DNA of 64,000 nt. Source: Exiguobacterium sp. s122 (GTDB lineage Bacteria > Bacillota > Bacilli > Exiguobacteriales > Exiguobacteriaceae). The stretch is taken from positions 1 through 64,000 of the forward strand of contig NZ_JACSMD010000003.1 of assembly GCF_018618475.1 (NCBI RefSeq), given 5' to 3'. A program made the position numbers and the translations under genes. The notes beneath the pieces were generated by a model that had not been told where the DNA came from, ran no database searches, and worked only from the letters and a program-made list of their open reading frames with translations. How positions within the stretch are numbered: position 1 is the first letter of the stretch; every line of letters begins with the position of its first letter. Below are positions 48,694 to 56,922 of this stretch, piece by piece.

Positions 48694-49620
48694 ATGGAAC
48701 AGTATGGACAATGGATGTGGAAAGACGGAGCTTGGATTGAGCCGACGGATGCGAACACGAGCATCATGACGCACGCGATTCATTACGGCAGCGGCTTTTT
48801 TGAAGGGATTCGGGCCTATCACACAGAGGAAGGCCCGGCCATCTTCCGACTCCGCGAACATTTAGAGCGACTCGTGCGTTCATGTGCGTACTATCATGTC
48901 GACTTGCCTTACACGGTCGATGAGCTCGAGCAAGCGACAATCGAATTGATTGAGCGCAATGGATTCGAAGCTTGTTACATTCGTCCATTCGTTTTCCTCG
49001 GCACACCTTGGCAGGCACTCATGCCGACACAGGAAACGAAAGTACATGTCGCCATCTCATGCTGGCCGCTCGGCGAGTATTTCAGCAAGACGGTTGGCAT
49101 CCGGGCGAAAGTCGCTTCATATCGTCGCGTGTCTTCGACGATGATGCCGATGCAGGCAAAAGCGGCTGCAAACTATATGAACTCGCAACTTCTTAAAGGG
49201 GAAGCGGTACGAGACGGGTACGATGAAGCAATCGCCCTCGATATGAACGGTAACGTCAGCGAGGCGAGCGTCGCCAACATCTTCCTCGTCAAAGGGAAAA
49301 AGATTTTCACACCATCACTCGATTGTTCGGTGCTCGACGGCATCACGCGTCAAACGGTGATCGACCTTGCCCGTGAAGAAGGATTTGAAGTCATCGAACG
49401 TCATATCGGGCGTGACGAGCTCTATGTCGCAGATGAGATTTTCTTAACAGGAACAGCGGCTGAAGTGACGAGCGTCATCGAAATCGACAACATTTCAATC
49501 GGAGGCGGCGTCCAGACCGTCGCAACCGACATGCTCGCACGTTATCGTGAAGCGGTGACAGGTAAAATCGAGCATCGTCGTGACTGGATCACGTTCGTCA
49601 AAACAGCAGTAAAAGAGTAA
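48694..49620 (+). CDS. ilvE: Branched-chain amino acid aminotransferase
   Basis: PLP fold-type IV aminotransferase (308 residues). IlvE features are GSGFFEGIRAY, CYIRPFVFLG, the PLP lysine in QAKAAANYMNS near residue 156, DGYDEAIALDMNGNVSEAS and the class IV signature reaching TGTAAEVTSV. It should interconvert Leu, Ile and Val with their keto acids. Its place inside a lysine operon, in the slot where staphylococci have a dapL/hipO-like gene, is unusual. A separate function in DAP synthesis is possible but unproved. Confidence 0.88.
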   Translation: MEQYGQWMWKDGAWIEPTDANTSIMTHAIHYGSGFFEGIRAYHTEEGPAIFRLREHLERLVRSCAYYHVDLPYTVDELEQATIELIERNGFEACYIRPFVFLGTPWQALMPTQETKVHVAISCWPLGEYFSKTVGIRAKVASYRRVSSTMMPMQAKAAANYMNSQLLKGEAVRDGYDEAIALDMNGNVSEASVANIFLVKGKKIFTPSLDCSVLDGITRQTVIDLAREEGFEVIERHIGRDELYVADEIFLTGTAAEVTSVIEIDNISIGGGVQTVATDMLARYREAVTGKIEHRRDWITFVKTAVKE

Positions 49621-49632
49621 AGGAGTTTTTGT

Positions 49633-50721
49633 ATGGGAGTCACAATTGACTTGAATGCGATTCGCGAAAACAAACGTCGGATTGAGGCGCTCGGCCGACC
49701 GGTGTTCGCCGTCGTGAAAAACAACGCCTATAATTTAGGGATGGAGCCAGTTGTGACCACGCTGTATGAAGAAGGGGTACGTCACTTCATGGTGACGACT
49801 CTCGACGAGGCGACGGAAGTCCGGTCCAGTGCACCGGATGCCCGTGTGCTCGTCATGAATCCTGTATATGAATGGACAGCTGTTCACGAGCAACAGTTCG
49901 ACGTCGCCATCGGATCCTACGACTGGCTCGTCGCGCAACGCGATCAATTGGACGGCGTCCGGCTTCACTTGAAACTAGATGTCGGCATGAATCGCTTCGG
50001 TGCGAAGACGTATGACGAAGCGCTCGCCATTCTTGCGTTTTGCCAAGACGAAGGGCTCAACCTCGTCGGATTATGCACACACTTCCCGCTCGCTGATGCG
50101 GACAACGCGGAGATGGAGCATAGCGTCCACGTGGAGCGGTTCGCCGACTGGTCGACGCGGCTGATGGAACGGCAGACGTTCGAAGTGGTGCATGCGGCCA
50201 ATAGCGCGGCCACGCTTCAAGCAGACCCACGCCTCGGTCACTGTACACACGTCCGCGTCGGCATCTTTTTATACGGTTACTCTTCCGTCGAACCGGTCGA
50301 CTGGCTCATTCCGGCCTTTCGTTGGGAAACGGAAGTCATCGCAATCCATGACATTGAAGCGGGGGCGCACGTCGGATATGGGACGGGTTACACGGCTGAA
50401 TCGAGAGAGCGTATCGCCGTGCTCCCAATCGGCTATGGGGACGGGCTCATGCGGGCCCGGCGCCATTTACCGGTCCATATTCAGGAGAAGGCGTTTCCGT
50501 TCGTCAGCAACATCTTTATGAGTCACAGCTTTCTGCGCGTTGATGCATCGGTTCAAATCGGGGACCGTGTCGAATTGTACGGGAACACGACGAAAATCGA
50601 TGACATCACGCGGACGGGTTATGCGAATAACTCAGAACAATTATGCGCACGCTCATGGCGTGTCCCGCATCGCTACGAAGGAGGAAATGTATGTACACCA
50701 CCAACCAATCAGTTTGCATGA
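49633..50721 (+). CDS. alr: Divergent alanine racemase (Alr2-like)
   Basis: A 362-residue fold-type III PLP enzyme, placed as alr2 is in the Staphylococcus dap operon. K29 is the PLP lysine, but the signature reads VVKNNAYNLG where typical Alr has VKANAYGHG. The motif GMNRFG and the pyridine-contacting RVGIFLYG are kept; the usual CMD near the C-terminus is FMS here. The catalytic tyrosine region VGYGTGYTAE is present. These changes allow a different substrate from alanine. AAAGGAG precedes the ATG; the gene end overlaps lysA by 31 bases. Confidence 0.82.
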   Translation: MGVTIDLNAIRENKRRIEALGRPVFAVVKNNAYNLGMEPVVTTLYEEGVRHFMVTTLDEATEVRSSAPDARVLVMNPVYEWTAVHEQQFDVAIGSYDWLVAQRDQLDGVRLHLKLDVGMNRFGAKTYDEALAILAFCQDEGLNLVGLCTHFPLADADNAEMEHSVHVERFADWSTRLMERQTFEVVHAANSAATLQADPRLGHCTHVRVGIFLYGYSSVEPVDWLIPAFRWETEVIAIHDIEAGAHVGYGTGYTAESRERIAVLPIGYGDGLMRARRHLPVHIQEKAFPFVSNIFMSHSFLRVDASVQIGDRVELYGNTTKIDDITRTGYANNSEQLCARSWRVPHRYEGGNVCTPPTNQFA

Positions 50722-51983
50722 TCGAGGGCGTGTCCGTTCGTGAACTTCAAGCGACATATGGGACACCGCTCTATATCATGAGCGAACCGGAACTCGAGAG
50801 CCGCCTCGGCCTCGTCCGAAGCGCTTTTCTAGATAAGTATCCGAACACGTATGCGCTTTATGCGTCAAAAGCGATGTCGATTGCAGCCGTGTACGAGAAA
50901 GTGATGGCCGCAGGTTTGAGCATCGACGTCGTCTCGCGCGGCGAAATGTACGTCGCCCTTCATGCTGGCGTCCCAGCCGACCGGATTCACGTCCACGGGT
51001 CGAATAAGACAGTGCATGATATTACGTTCGCGCTTGAGCATGGCATCACCCATTTCACGATCGACAACATGCGTGAGATCGGGTTGCTCTCGGGCCTCGC
51101 CGCACAGCATGGCGTTGACGTCGACGTCTTGCTCCGTATTGTCCCCCAAGTCGTTGGAGGCGCCCATGAGGCGATTCAGACGGGTGGGGTCGATACGAAG
51201 TTTGGCTTCCCGACACATGACGACACGTACTTGGAAGCAGTCCAAGCGACACTTCAAGCGGACCGCCTTCGCTTACAAGGGATTCATTGTCATGTCGGGT
51301 CACAGATTCAAGAGCCGACGCTGTTCATCAACACGGTCAAGACGATGGTCAACTTCATTGAGACGATTCGTCAACAGACGGGCTTCACGGCCGACGTGTT
51401 GAATATCGGGGGTGGCTTTGGTGTCGCCTATCTCGAGTCGGACGACCCGCTCGACTTTGCCGACACGATGACGCAAGTGATGGATACGCTCATCGCGGAA
51501 GTGAACCGTTTCGGGTTGCCGCTTCCGAAAATCGGGATTGAGCCGGGACGTTGGCTCGTCGCGAACGCCGGTGCGACGCTTTATGAGGTCGGCACGGTGA
51601 AAGAAGTCAGCGGTGTCCGTACGTATGTGTCGGTCGATGGCGGGATGACGGATAACATCCGTCCCGCTCTCTATGACGCCGAATATGACGTCATTGCGGC
51701 GACACGGATGGATGAGGAAAAGACGCTCGAAGCGAAAATCGTCGGGGCATGTTGCGAGTCGGGGGATATCATCTCGAACAAATCGCTCATCCCACCGGTC
51801 GAGGCAGGGGATTTGCTCCTCGTTAAAGCAACGGGCGCCTATAACTTCTCGATGGCAAGCAACTATAACCAGATGCTTCGTCCGGCCGTCGTGTTCGTGA
51901 AAGATGGGGCACATTGTCTCGTCGTCCGCAGACAGACGCTCGAAGATTTGGTCGTGTGTGAAGTCGTTGGACAATCATCTTAA
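50691..51983 (+). CDS. lysA: Diaminopimelate decarboxylase
   Basis: Removes CO2 from meso-DAP to give lysine. The 430-residue fold-type III PLP enzyme has the PLP lysine K60 in ALYASKAMSI, HVGSQI, LNIGGGFGV, EPGRWLVANAG and a GACCESGD motif. The ATG at 50691 follows AAGGAGG by five bases and sits inside the end of alr. Last gene of the operon. Confidence 0.96.
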   Translation: MYTTNQSVCMIEGVSVRELQATYGTPLYIMSEPELESRLGLVRSAFLDKYPNTYALYASKAMSIAAVYEKVMAAGLSIDVVSRGEMYVALHAGVPADRIHVHGSNKTVHDITFALEHGITHFTIDNMREIGLLSGLAAQHGVDVDVLLRIVPQVVGGAHEAIQTGGVDTKFGFPTHDDTYLEAVQATLQADRLRLQGIHCHVGSQIQEPTLFINTVKTMVNFIETIRQQTGFTADVLNIGGGFGVAYLESDDPLDFADTMTQVMDTLIAEVNRFGLPLPKIGIEPGRWLVANAGATLYEVGTVKEVSGVRTYVSVDGGMTDNIRPALYDAEYDVIAATRMDEEKTLEAKIVGACCESGDIISNKSLIPPVEAGDLLLVKATGAYNFSMASNYNQMLRPAVVFVKDGAHCLVVRRQTLEDLVVCEVVGQSS

Positions 51984-51993
51984 TCTTAGGCAC

Positions 51994-52027
51994 AAAAGGG
52001 ATTCAGTCATCTGACTGAATCCCTTTT
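51994..52027. terminator. Bidirectional terminator after lysA
   Basis: AAAAGGGATTCAGTCA and TGACTGAATCCCTTTT form a perfect 16-pair stem with a two-base middle. It ends the lysine operon and probably also the convergent lipoprotein gene. Confidence 0.92.
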
Positions 52028-52050
52028 CGTATCCACGACGATCTGCCTGA

Positions 52051-52665
52051 TTAATCGAGTTGTGCGTTCACTTCCGCTTCATATCGTTCCACAAGTTTGT
52101 TGTTGTCCGTCGTCTCGTATTTCTTTTCTAACACCGGGATTAGACGTAACCAAATCGTGTTCTTTTCATAAAGGTCTCTGTCAAACTGATGATTCAACTC
52201 TTGAAGGGATAAACCGAGAGCGCTCGCGTAGGCGAGATGAATCGGCAAATCACTTTGGTCCGGTCCTTGTTCAATGAAACGATCAATCTCGTCGTCGGTG
52301 ACGTGAATGTTGTACGTTTCTCTTGCGACCGTCTTCCATAATACGTCTTGTTCCATCGCTTCAGTCGAAAGTGCGATGACTTGTGCGTCTGTTAAGTCGG
52401 TTTCATAGTACAGTTGCTCTTCTGCCAACGTTCGAATGACCCACTTCCGTAACGGGTCCTCGACGTCGAACTGATTCGCTTCATGGATTACGTCATCAAA
52501 CAGGTTCTTATAATCGTCGAACGTGAAGTCGTCTACGATTTGGCGCTGTTCTTCTTCACTTTTCATTTCAATCGTTTCAGGTTGAGATGCCTCAGGTCGA
52601 CACGCAGCTGTGAAGACGACGAGTACGAGCGTACAAAGTAGAAATGAGTGAAATCGTAACGGCAT
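52051..52665 (-). CDS. Putative acidic lipoprotein
   Basis: A 204-residue protein with a signal peptide (1-21) ending in FTAAC, so C22 is probably lipidated; the residue at -3 is T rather than L, a tolerated but less common lipobox. The mature part is helical and acidic, with no membrane helix, and somewhat recalls the N-terminal helical part of PrsA/SurA-type chaperones, but I cannot assign it. GGGGAGGATC lies before the ATG at 52665; longer frames upstream lack a site. Confidence 0.75.
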   Translation of the reverse strand: MPLRFHSFLLCTLVLVVFTAACRPEASQPETIEMKSEEEQRQIVDDFTFDDYKNLFDDVIHEANQFDVEDPLRKWVIRTLAEEQLYYETDLTDAQVIALSTEAMEQDVLWKTVARETYNIHVTDDEIDRFIEQGPDQSDLPIHLAYASALGLSLQELNHQFDRDLYEKNTIWLRLIPVLEKKYETTDNNKLVERYEAEVNAQLD

Positions 52666-52850
52666 GATGATCCTCCCCTTATCTGTTTCCACTTCGAACA
52701 TGACAGGTGCTTTAACCAATAGAACGGAAACGCGATTTACTACTATATACTTAATAAGTAGGCATCGGGTTTCATTCGAACTCAGTCAAATCGCTACACG
52801 TGAGAACGATTTTCAATTATGATGAAACAGATAGTAGAGGGGGGATTGAC

Positions 52851-53402
52851 ATGATGGAAAAGACAGCAGGACAACAGTTGATTGAATCGCGGCGTACGAT
52901 TCGCATGTTCACGGAAGGTGAACTCGATACGGCCGAGTTGTATGAACTATTCACCTCGGCCCATCAAGCGCCGTTTCATAATAAAGTTGAGCCGTGGAAC
53001 GTCTATTTGTTCAACGGGGAAGGGAAAGACGTATTGCTGTCCGCGCTCGAGCCGGCGTTTCAGGACGGACCGGAGTCGAAACGAGAAAAGGTTGCCGGAC
53101 GGATCCGTAATGCGGCTGCCTGCGTGTACGTGACGACAAAAGCGTTTGAGACAGAGAAGGACAAGAAGGACGCGTTGCTCGCGACGGCGACGTTCATTCA
53201 GAATTTCCACCTGCTCTGTAGCGAGCGAGACATCGGACTCGTCTGGCGGACGGGTGGCATCTTCGAAGACACGCGGTTACAAGAAATGATTGGGGCAGAA
53301 GGAGAGACATTCGTCGGACTCCTCCAACTCGGGCGATTCGAGGACGTGCCACCGAAAAAACGACGCCAGTCGGTTGACAGCTGTCTCACGATTTTTGAAT
53401 AA
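52851..53402 (+). CDS. Nitroreductase family protein
   Basis: A 183-residue FMN-dependent oxidoreductase of the compact nitroreductase type. The start ESRRTIRMFTEGELD gives the FMN phosphate-binding RR(T/S)xR motif and the end LLQLGRFEDVPPKKRR matches the usual GYP(D/E)-like tail. Substrate unknown. AGAGGGGGGA precedes the ATG; a second ATG follows directly. Confidence 0.88.
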   Translation: MMEKTAGQQLIESRRTIRMFTEGELDTAELYELFTSAHQAPFHNKVEPWNVYLFNGEGKDVLLSALEPAFQDGPESKREKVAGRIRNAAACVYVTTKAFETEKDKKDALLATATFIQNFHLLCSERDIGLVWRTGGIFEDTRLQEMIGAEGETFVGLLQLGRFEDVPPKKRRQSVDSCLTIFE

Positions 53403-53404
53403 AG

Positions 53405-53444
53405 AAAAGCTCGAGCGAAGACCAGTGTCTACGCTCGAGCTTTT
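53405..53444. terminator. Terminator after the nitroreductase gene
   Basis: AAAAGCTCGAGCG and CGCTCGAGCTTTT are perfect inverted repeats around a 14-base loop, with T runs on both strands. It can serve both the nitroreductase and the small convergent gene. Confidence 0.85.
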
Positions 53445-53515
53445 GATTTATGCGATTCATTTCTTCAATTTATTTGCGAGCCAGTCTTGAATGACGTTTG
53501 ATGGAATCATTATAA

Positions 53516-53695
53516 TCACGTTCCCCCGGTTTTGATTTCTTCCTCTATACTATTATCCGATTGGATCCGTTCCCAAACCTCTCGATGTGTGCCTTGTAAC
53601 GTATCATTGAGTGAATCTTCGACATGAAGGCAATAGCTTGGGTTAATGGACGAGGCGTACAAGTCTAACATGAGTTGAGCGTGGTTGAGATGCAT
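53516..53695 (-). CDS. Unrecognised 59-residue protein
   Basis: A short protein beginning MHLNHAQLMLDLYASSINPS and ending in an acidic, lysine-containing tail (EEEIKTGGT). No signal peptide or membrane helix. AAAGGAG lies eight bases before the ATG at 53695, a good site; a start seven codons upstream has none. Followed by about 70 bases and a bidirectional terminator. Function unknown. Confidence 0.6.
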   Translation of the reverse strand: MHLNHAQLMLDLYASSINPSYCLHVEDSLNDTLQGTHREVWERIQSDNSIEEEIKTGGT

Positions 53696-53804
53696 ACAAT
53701 TGGCTCCTTTCGACACGTCGGCTTGACTACATCCTCAGTATACAAAGGAATCATGAAGAAAATTCAGGAGAATCGTTAACAATTTATGAATCTTGTAAAC
53801 GCTT

Positions 53805-54341
53805 TCACAAACTTTCTTTACGTTCGATTGGTTCGCACGTCGTCAAGTACTGTTCTGCCCGTTTGGCGTACTTCTTGACAGTCCGCTCCATGATGAAGCG
53901 ATCTTCATCGTTCAGCGGTCGGACGACTTTTGCAGGCACACCCATGACCATGACGCCTTCTGGAATTTGCATGTTCGGCGTGACGAGCGCGCCGGCAGCA
54001 ACAAATGATCCTTTTCCGACCTTTGCCCCATCGAGAACGGTCGCGTGCATCCCGATTAAGCAACCCTCTTCAATCTCACACCCGTGAATCATCGCCATAT
54101 GTCCAATCGAGACCCGATCGTGAATGATTGTCGGCGAGCCTTCGTATTGGTGAACCATCGATCCATCTTGAATGTTCACGTACGAACCAATCCGAATCGG
54201 ACCTTCGTCTCCGCGGATGACCGTGTTGAACCAGACTCCGGAATGTGCGCCAATCGTCACATCGCCGATCACGTGAGCGCCTGGAGCGATGAAGACTGTC
54301 TTGTCGACATTTGGAAATAATTCACCTAATTTATATTGCAT
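53805..54341 (-). CDS. Gamma-carbonic-anhydrase-like hexapeptide protein
   Basis: A 178-residue left-handed beta-helix protein of the YtoA/PaaY/YrdA group. It keeps VIRGDEGPIRIGSYVNIQDG, VSIGHMAMIHGCEI with two metal-binding histidines, and the upstream VHQYEG histidine position, so a trinuclear-type metal site is likely. Real carbonic anhydrase activity in this group is uncertain. The ATG at 54341 follows AAAGGGG. It is divergent from the adenine deaminase gene. Confidence 0.88.
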   Translation of the reverse strand: MQYKLGELFPNVDKTVFIAPGAHVIGDVTIGAHSGVWFNTVIRGDEGPIRIGSYVNIQDGSMVHQYEGSPTIIHDRVSIGHMAMIHGCEIEEGCLIGMHATVLDGAKVGKGSFVAAGALVTPNMQIPEGVMVMGVPAKVVRPLNDEDRFIMERTVKKYAKRAEQYLTTCEPIERKESL

Positions 54342-54398
54342 ATGTGTAACCCCTTTCAAACAGATATGTTCTTATTGTCGCACAACTGGAAAAAGAAA

Positions 54399-54428
54399 TT
54401 GCACCGAAAAGATTTTTCTTGTTAAGAT
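54399..54428 (+). promoter_or_regulatory. Possible promoter of ade
   Basis: TTGCAC (54399-54404) and TAAGAT (54423-54428) are 18 bases apart, 33 bases before the start codon. I see no riboswitch and no PurR box here. Confidence 0.5.
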
Positions 54429-54461
54429 AGATAAAATACGTTGAAAAAAGGAGACACATAG

Positions 54462-56171
54462 ATGGAAAAACAACATTTGATTGACATCGCCGCAAAGAAA
54501 AAGAAAGCAGCGGTCGTCTTTAAAGATGTAGCGGTCATCGACGTGTATAGTCGCGAGACGATTCGCACAGACGTGGCGATTGATGCGGGATACATCGTGG
54601 CCATCGGGGACGGCTATGAAGGAGAGACGGAATACCATGATCCGGCATGGACACTTGCGCCGACATTTATCGATTCACACGTTCATATCGAATCGTCAAT
54701 GGTGCCGCCGCATGAGTTTGCGAAAGCAGTACTCCCGCTCGGTGTGGCGACGGTCATCGCGGATCCACACGAGATTGCGAACGTCAATGGAGCGCTCGGG
54801 ATCGAATATATGTTGGCTGACGCGAAAGGGCTCCCGCTCGACGTTCGGATGATGCTTCCGAGCTGTGTGCCGGCGACACCGTTCGAACATGCGGGTGCCA
54901 AACTATACGCGGAAGACTTGGCCCCATTTTTAGGGGACCCGGGCGTACACGGACTCGGAGAAGTGATGGATTACCCATCGGTCGAGGCTGCGAGTGCGGA
55001 TATGCTTCAAAAAATCGCGCAGACAGAGGCGGCCGGAAAAGTCGTCGACGGGCACGCATCCGGTCTCGGTCCTGATCAACTGAACGTCTACCGGACGGCC
55101 GGGATTATGACAGACCATGAATGTACGACGGAAGAAGAAGCGCTCGAACGGGTACGACGTGGATTTTACGTGCAAATCCGCGAAGGATCGGTCGCACGGA
55201 ACGTAGAGAAGGTAAGCCGAGCCATCACGGAAAGTAACGCCCATCGTTTCCTGTTCTGTACCGACGACAAGCATTTGGACGACCTCGTCGCCGAGGGCGG
55301 AATCGATTACAACATTCGGATGGCGATCAAGCAAGGCGTCAAACCGGAGACGGCATACGCCGTGGCGAGTCTTCATGCGGCCGAAGCATACGGGTTGAAT
55401 GACATCGGGGCCATCGCGCCAGGGAAGAAAGCGAACTTTGTCATCTTGTCAGACGTCGAATCGGTAAAAATCGAATCTGTCTATGTGAATGGGGAAGTCG
55501 TCGCGCGAGAAGGGAAAGCGACGTTTGAAGTGGACGGCATCGAGGTGCCGAAGCCGATGAAAGGGGAACTCAAACTCCCTGAATTAAGTCCTGATTCTTT
55601 CCGTTTACCCGTGAAAGAGGAGGCGGTCGATGTCATTCAAGTGTTGCCGAACAGTCTATTGACGAAACGAGAGCGGCTCGTCTTTAAGCCGGACGAATCA
55701 GGGGCGGACCTTGACCAAGATATTGCCACGCTCGCGGTGATCGAGCGTCACCACGGGATAGGTCATATGGCGCTCGCACCAGTCACGGGTTTTGGTTTGA
55801 AACGAGGCGCACTCGCAGCGACGGTGGCTCATGATAGTCATAACCTTGTGATTGCCGGCGTCAGTCCAGACGATATGTTACTCGCAGCCGAGACGCTCGA
55901 GAAGGTCGGCGGTGGCGTCGTCGCGGTGTCCGATGGCGAAGTACTTGCGGTCTTACCGCTTGAGATTGGTGGACTCATGACGAAGCGTCCTTATCAGGAA
56001 GTGGCAGATGTGCTCGAACGATTGAACGACGCGCTCGACGTCGTCGGAGCGCATCGTCATTTCAATCCGTATTTGACGATGTCGTTCCTTGCCCTGCCGG
56101 TCATTCCAGACTTGAAATTGACGGACATGGGACTATTCGATGTGACGACGTTCTCATTTATCGAGTCATGA
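54462..56171 (+). CDS. ade: Adenine deaminase
   Basis: Hydrolyses adenine to hypoxanthine in purine salvage. The 569-residue metal-dependent amidohydrolase has the classical motifs: FIDSHVHIESSMVPP with the HxH metal ligands, ADPHEIANV, GHASGL and CTDDKHLDDL. This contrasts with YerA upstream in the window, which lacks these details, so this one is the safer adenine deaminase. AAAAGGAG lies upstream of the ATG. It has its own promoter. Confidence 0.95.
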   Translation: MEKQHLIDIAAKKKKAAVVFKDVAVIDVYSRETIRTDVAIDAGYIVAIGDGYEGETEYHDPAWTLAPTFIDSHVHIESSMVPPHEFAKAVLPLGVATVIADPHEIANVNGALGIEYMLADAKGLPLDVRMMLPSCVPATPFEHAGAKLYAEDLAPFLGDPGVHGLGEVMDYPSVEAASADMLQKIAQTEAAGKVVDGHASGLGPDQLNVYRTAGIMTDHECTTEEEALERVRRGFYVQIREGSVARNVEKVSRAITESNAHRFLFCTDDKHLDDLVAEGGIDYNIRMAIKQGVKPETAYAVASLHAAEAYGLNDIGAIAPGKKANFVILSDVESVKIESVYVNGEVVAREGKATFEVDGIEVPKPMKGELKLPELSPDSFRLPVKEEAVDVIQVLPNSLLTKRERLVFKPDESGADLDQDIATLAVIERHHGIGHMALAPVTGFGLKRGALAATVAHDSHNLVIAGVSPDDMLLAAETLEKVGGGVVAVSDGEVLAVLPLEIGGLMTKRPYQEVADVLERLNDALDVVGAHRHFNPYLTMSFLALPVIPDLKLTDMGLFDVTTFSFIES

Positions 56172-56288
56172 GTCGGTCTAACGTATGATTTTTGTTAAGA
56201 ACGGCTCGGAAAGATTGAACGGTCTCCGGTAAGTTGGTATAGTTACAACAAGTTTCATCGGTTCAAATTGAAAGGGGGGATATCACAG

Positions 56289-56567
56289 ATGGAACAAGTT
56301 GCTTATAACCGGTCGTATGATGAACATGAGGATTTGATCAATTCTGTATATCGTGCCTTCAAAGACCGATATGAAGAATTGCCGGATGAGACGCGGACGA
56401 AACGTCGATTACGCCGCCTCATTCTCTTGACGATTAAAGAGCAAACATCGTCACATGCCGAGCGGTTCGTGTTGTATCATTTCTTTAGCGATTTCTTTAA
56501 AGCGGTCGAGGCAAATGACCAAGAAGCACTCGCTGTATTGAAACAAATCATCCGTGACGAAAAATAA
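56289..56567 (+). CDS. Unrecognised small helical protein
   Basis: A 92-residue, soluble, charged protein. The middle holds a strongly basic run (TRTKRRLRRL) between acidic helices, and there is no membrane segment or recognisable helix-turn-helix. The ATG at 56289 follows AAAGGGGGG; the frame is open a few codons upstream. It lies between ade and the second lysine riboswitch with no clear terminator, but a new promoter begins right after its stop. Function unknown. Confidence 0.7.
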   Translation: MEQVAYNRSYDEHEDLINSVYRAFKDRYEELPDETRTKRRLRRLILLTIKEQTSSHAERFVLYHFFSDFFKAVEANDQEALAVLKQIIRDEK

Positions 56568-56570
56568 TGG

Positions 56571-56598
56571 TTGAAATGTGTCATGGACCTATGATAAT
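56571..56598 (+). promoter_or_regulatory. Promoter before the second lysine riboswitch
   Basis: TTGAAA (56571-56576) and GATAAT (56593-56598) are 16 bases apart and lie about 40 bases upstream of the aptamer. Confidence 0.6.
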
Positions 56599-56633
56599 TT
56601 AGACGTAACTTTTAAATGAATATTCGTGCTATC

Positions 56634-56805
56634 GATGAGGTAGAGGTGCGATGCTGATGAGTATGTAGTCGGAGGATGACAACGATGAAGGCTACAAAAA
56701 GGCAGAATCGCCGAAGTGCAACACCCATGGTCTATGGGATTGTGCTGGGCTGACGGGGAATACGCGTCAGACTGCCATACATATTTACGTATGGAGCGCT
56801 CCAAG
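56634..56805 (+). ncRNA. Second lysine riboswitch (L-box)
   Basis: Core L-box elements are clear: TAGAGGTGCGATGCTG, GATGAGTATG, AAAAAGGCAGAATCGCCGAAG, TGTGCTGGGCTGACGGGG and the closing ATGGAGCGCTCC. Outer P1 pairing is less regular than in the lysC copy, with a bulge, so the outer limits are approximate. It precedes an NhaC-type transporter, a known kind of lysine-regulon transporter. Confidence 0.88.
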
Positions 56806-56829
56806 TCGGCTAAGAAAGACGGAACATCC

Positions 56830-56877
56830 AGCGAGGGTGTCGGCTTTGTTGCCGATGCCCTCGCTTTGCGTTTTTTT
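56830..56877 (+). terminator. Riboswitch terminator of the NhaC gene
   Basis: AGCGAGGGTGTCGGC (56830-56844) pairs with GCCGATGCCCTCGCT (56851-56865), followed within a few bases by seven T (56871-56877). It lies 46 bases before the start codon and should form when lysine is bound. Confidence 0.88.
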
Positions 56878-56922
56878 AAGCATAGGGGGGCCTCATCTCA
56901 TACAAAAGAGGAGGAAATCAGC

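Noticed and set aside
51300-51974. Minus-strand open frame of 224 codons over lysA
   Set aside because: lysA is complete and certain; the reverse frame has an unnatural residue mix.
56716-56922. In-frame upstream extension of the NhaC gene
   Set aside because: It would translate the riboswitch aptamer and the terminator; the ATG at 56923 has a strong ribosome site and family-like N-terminus.
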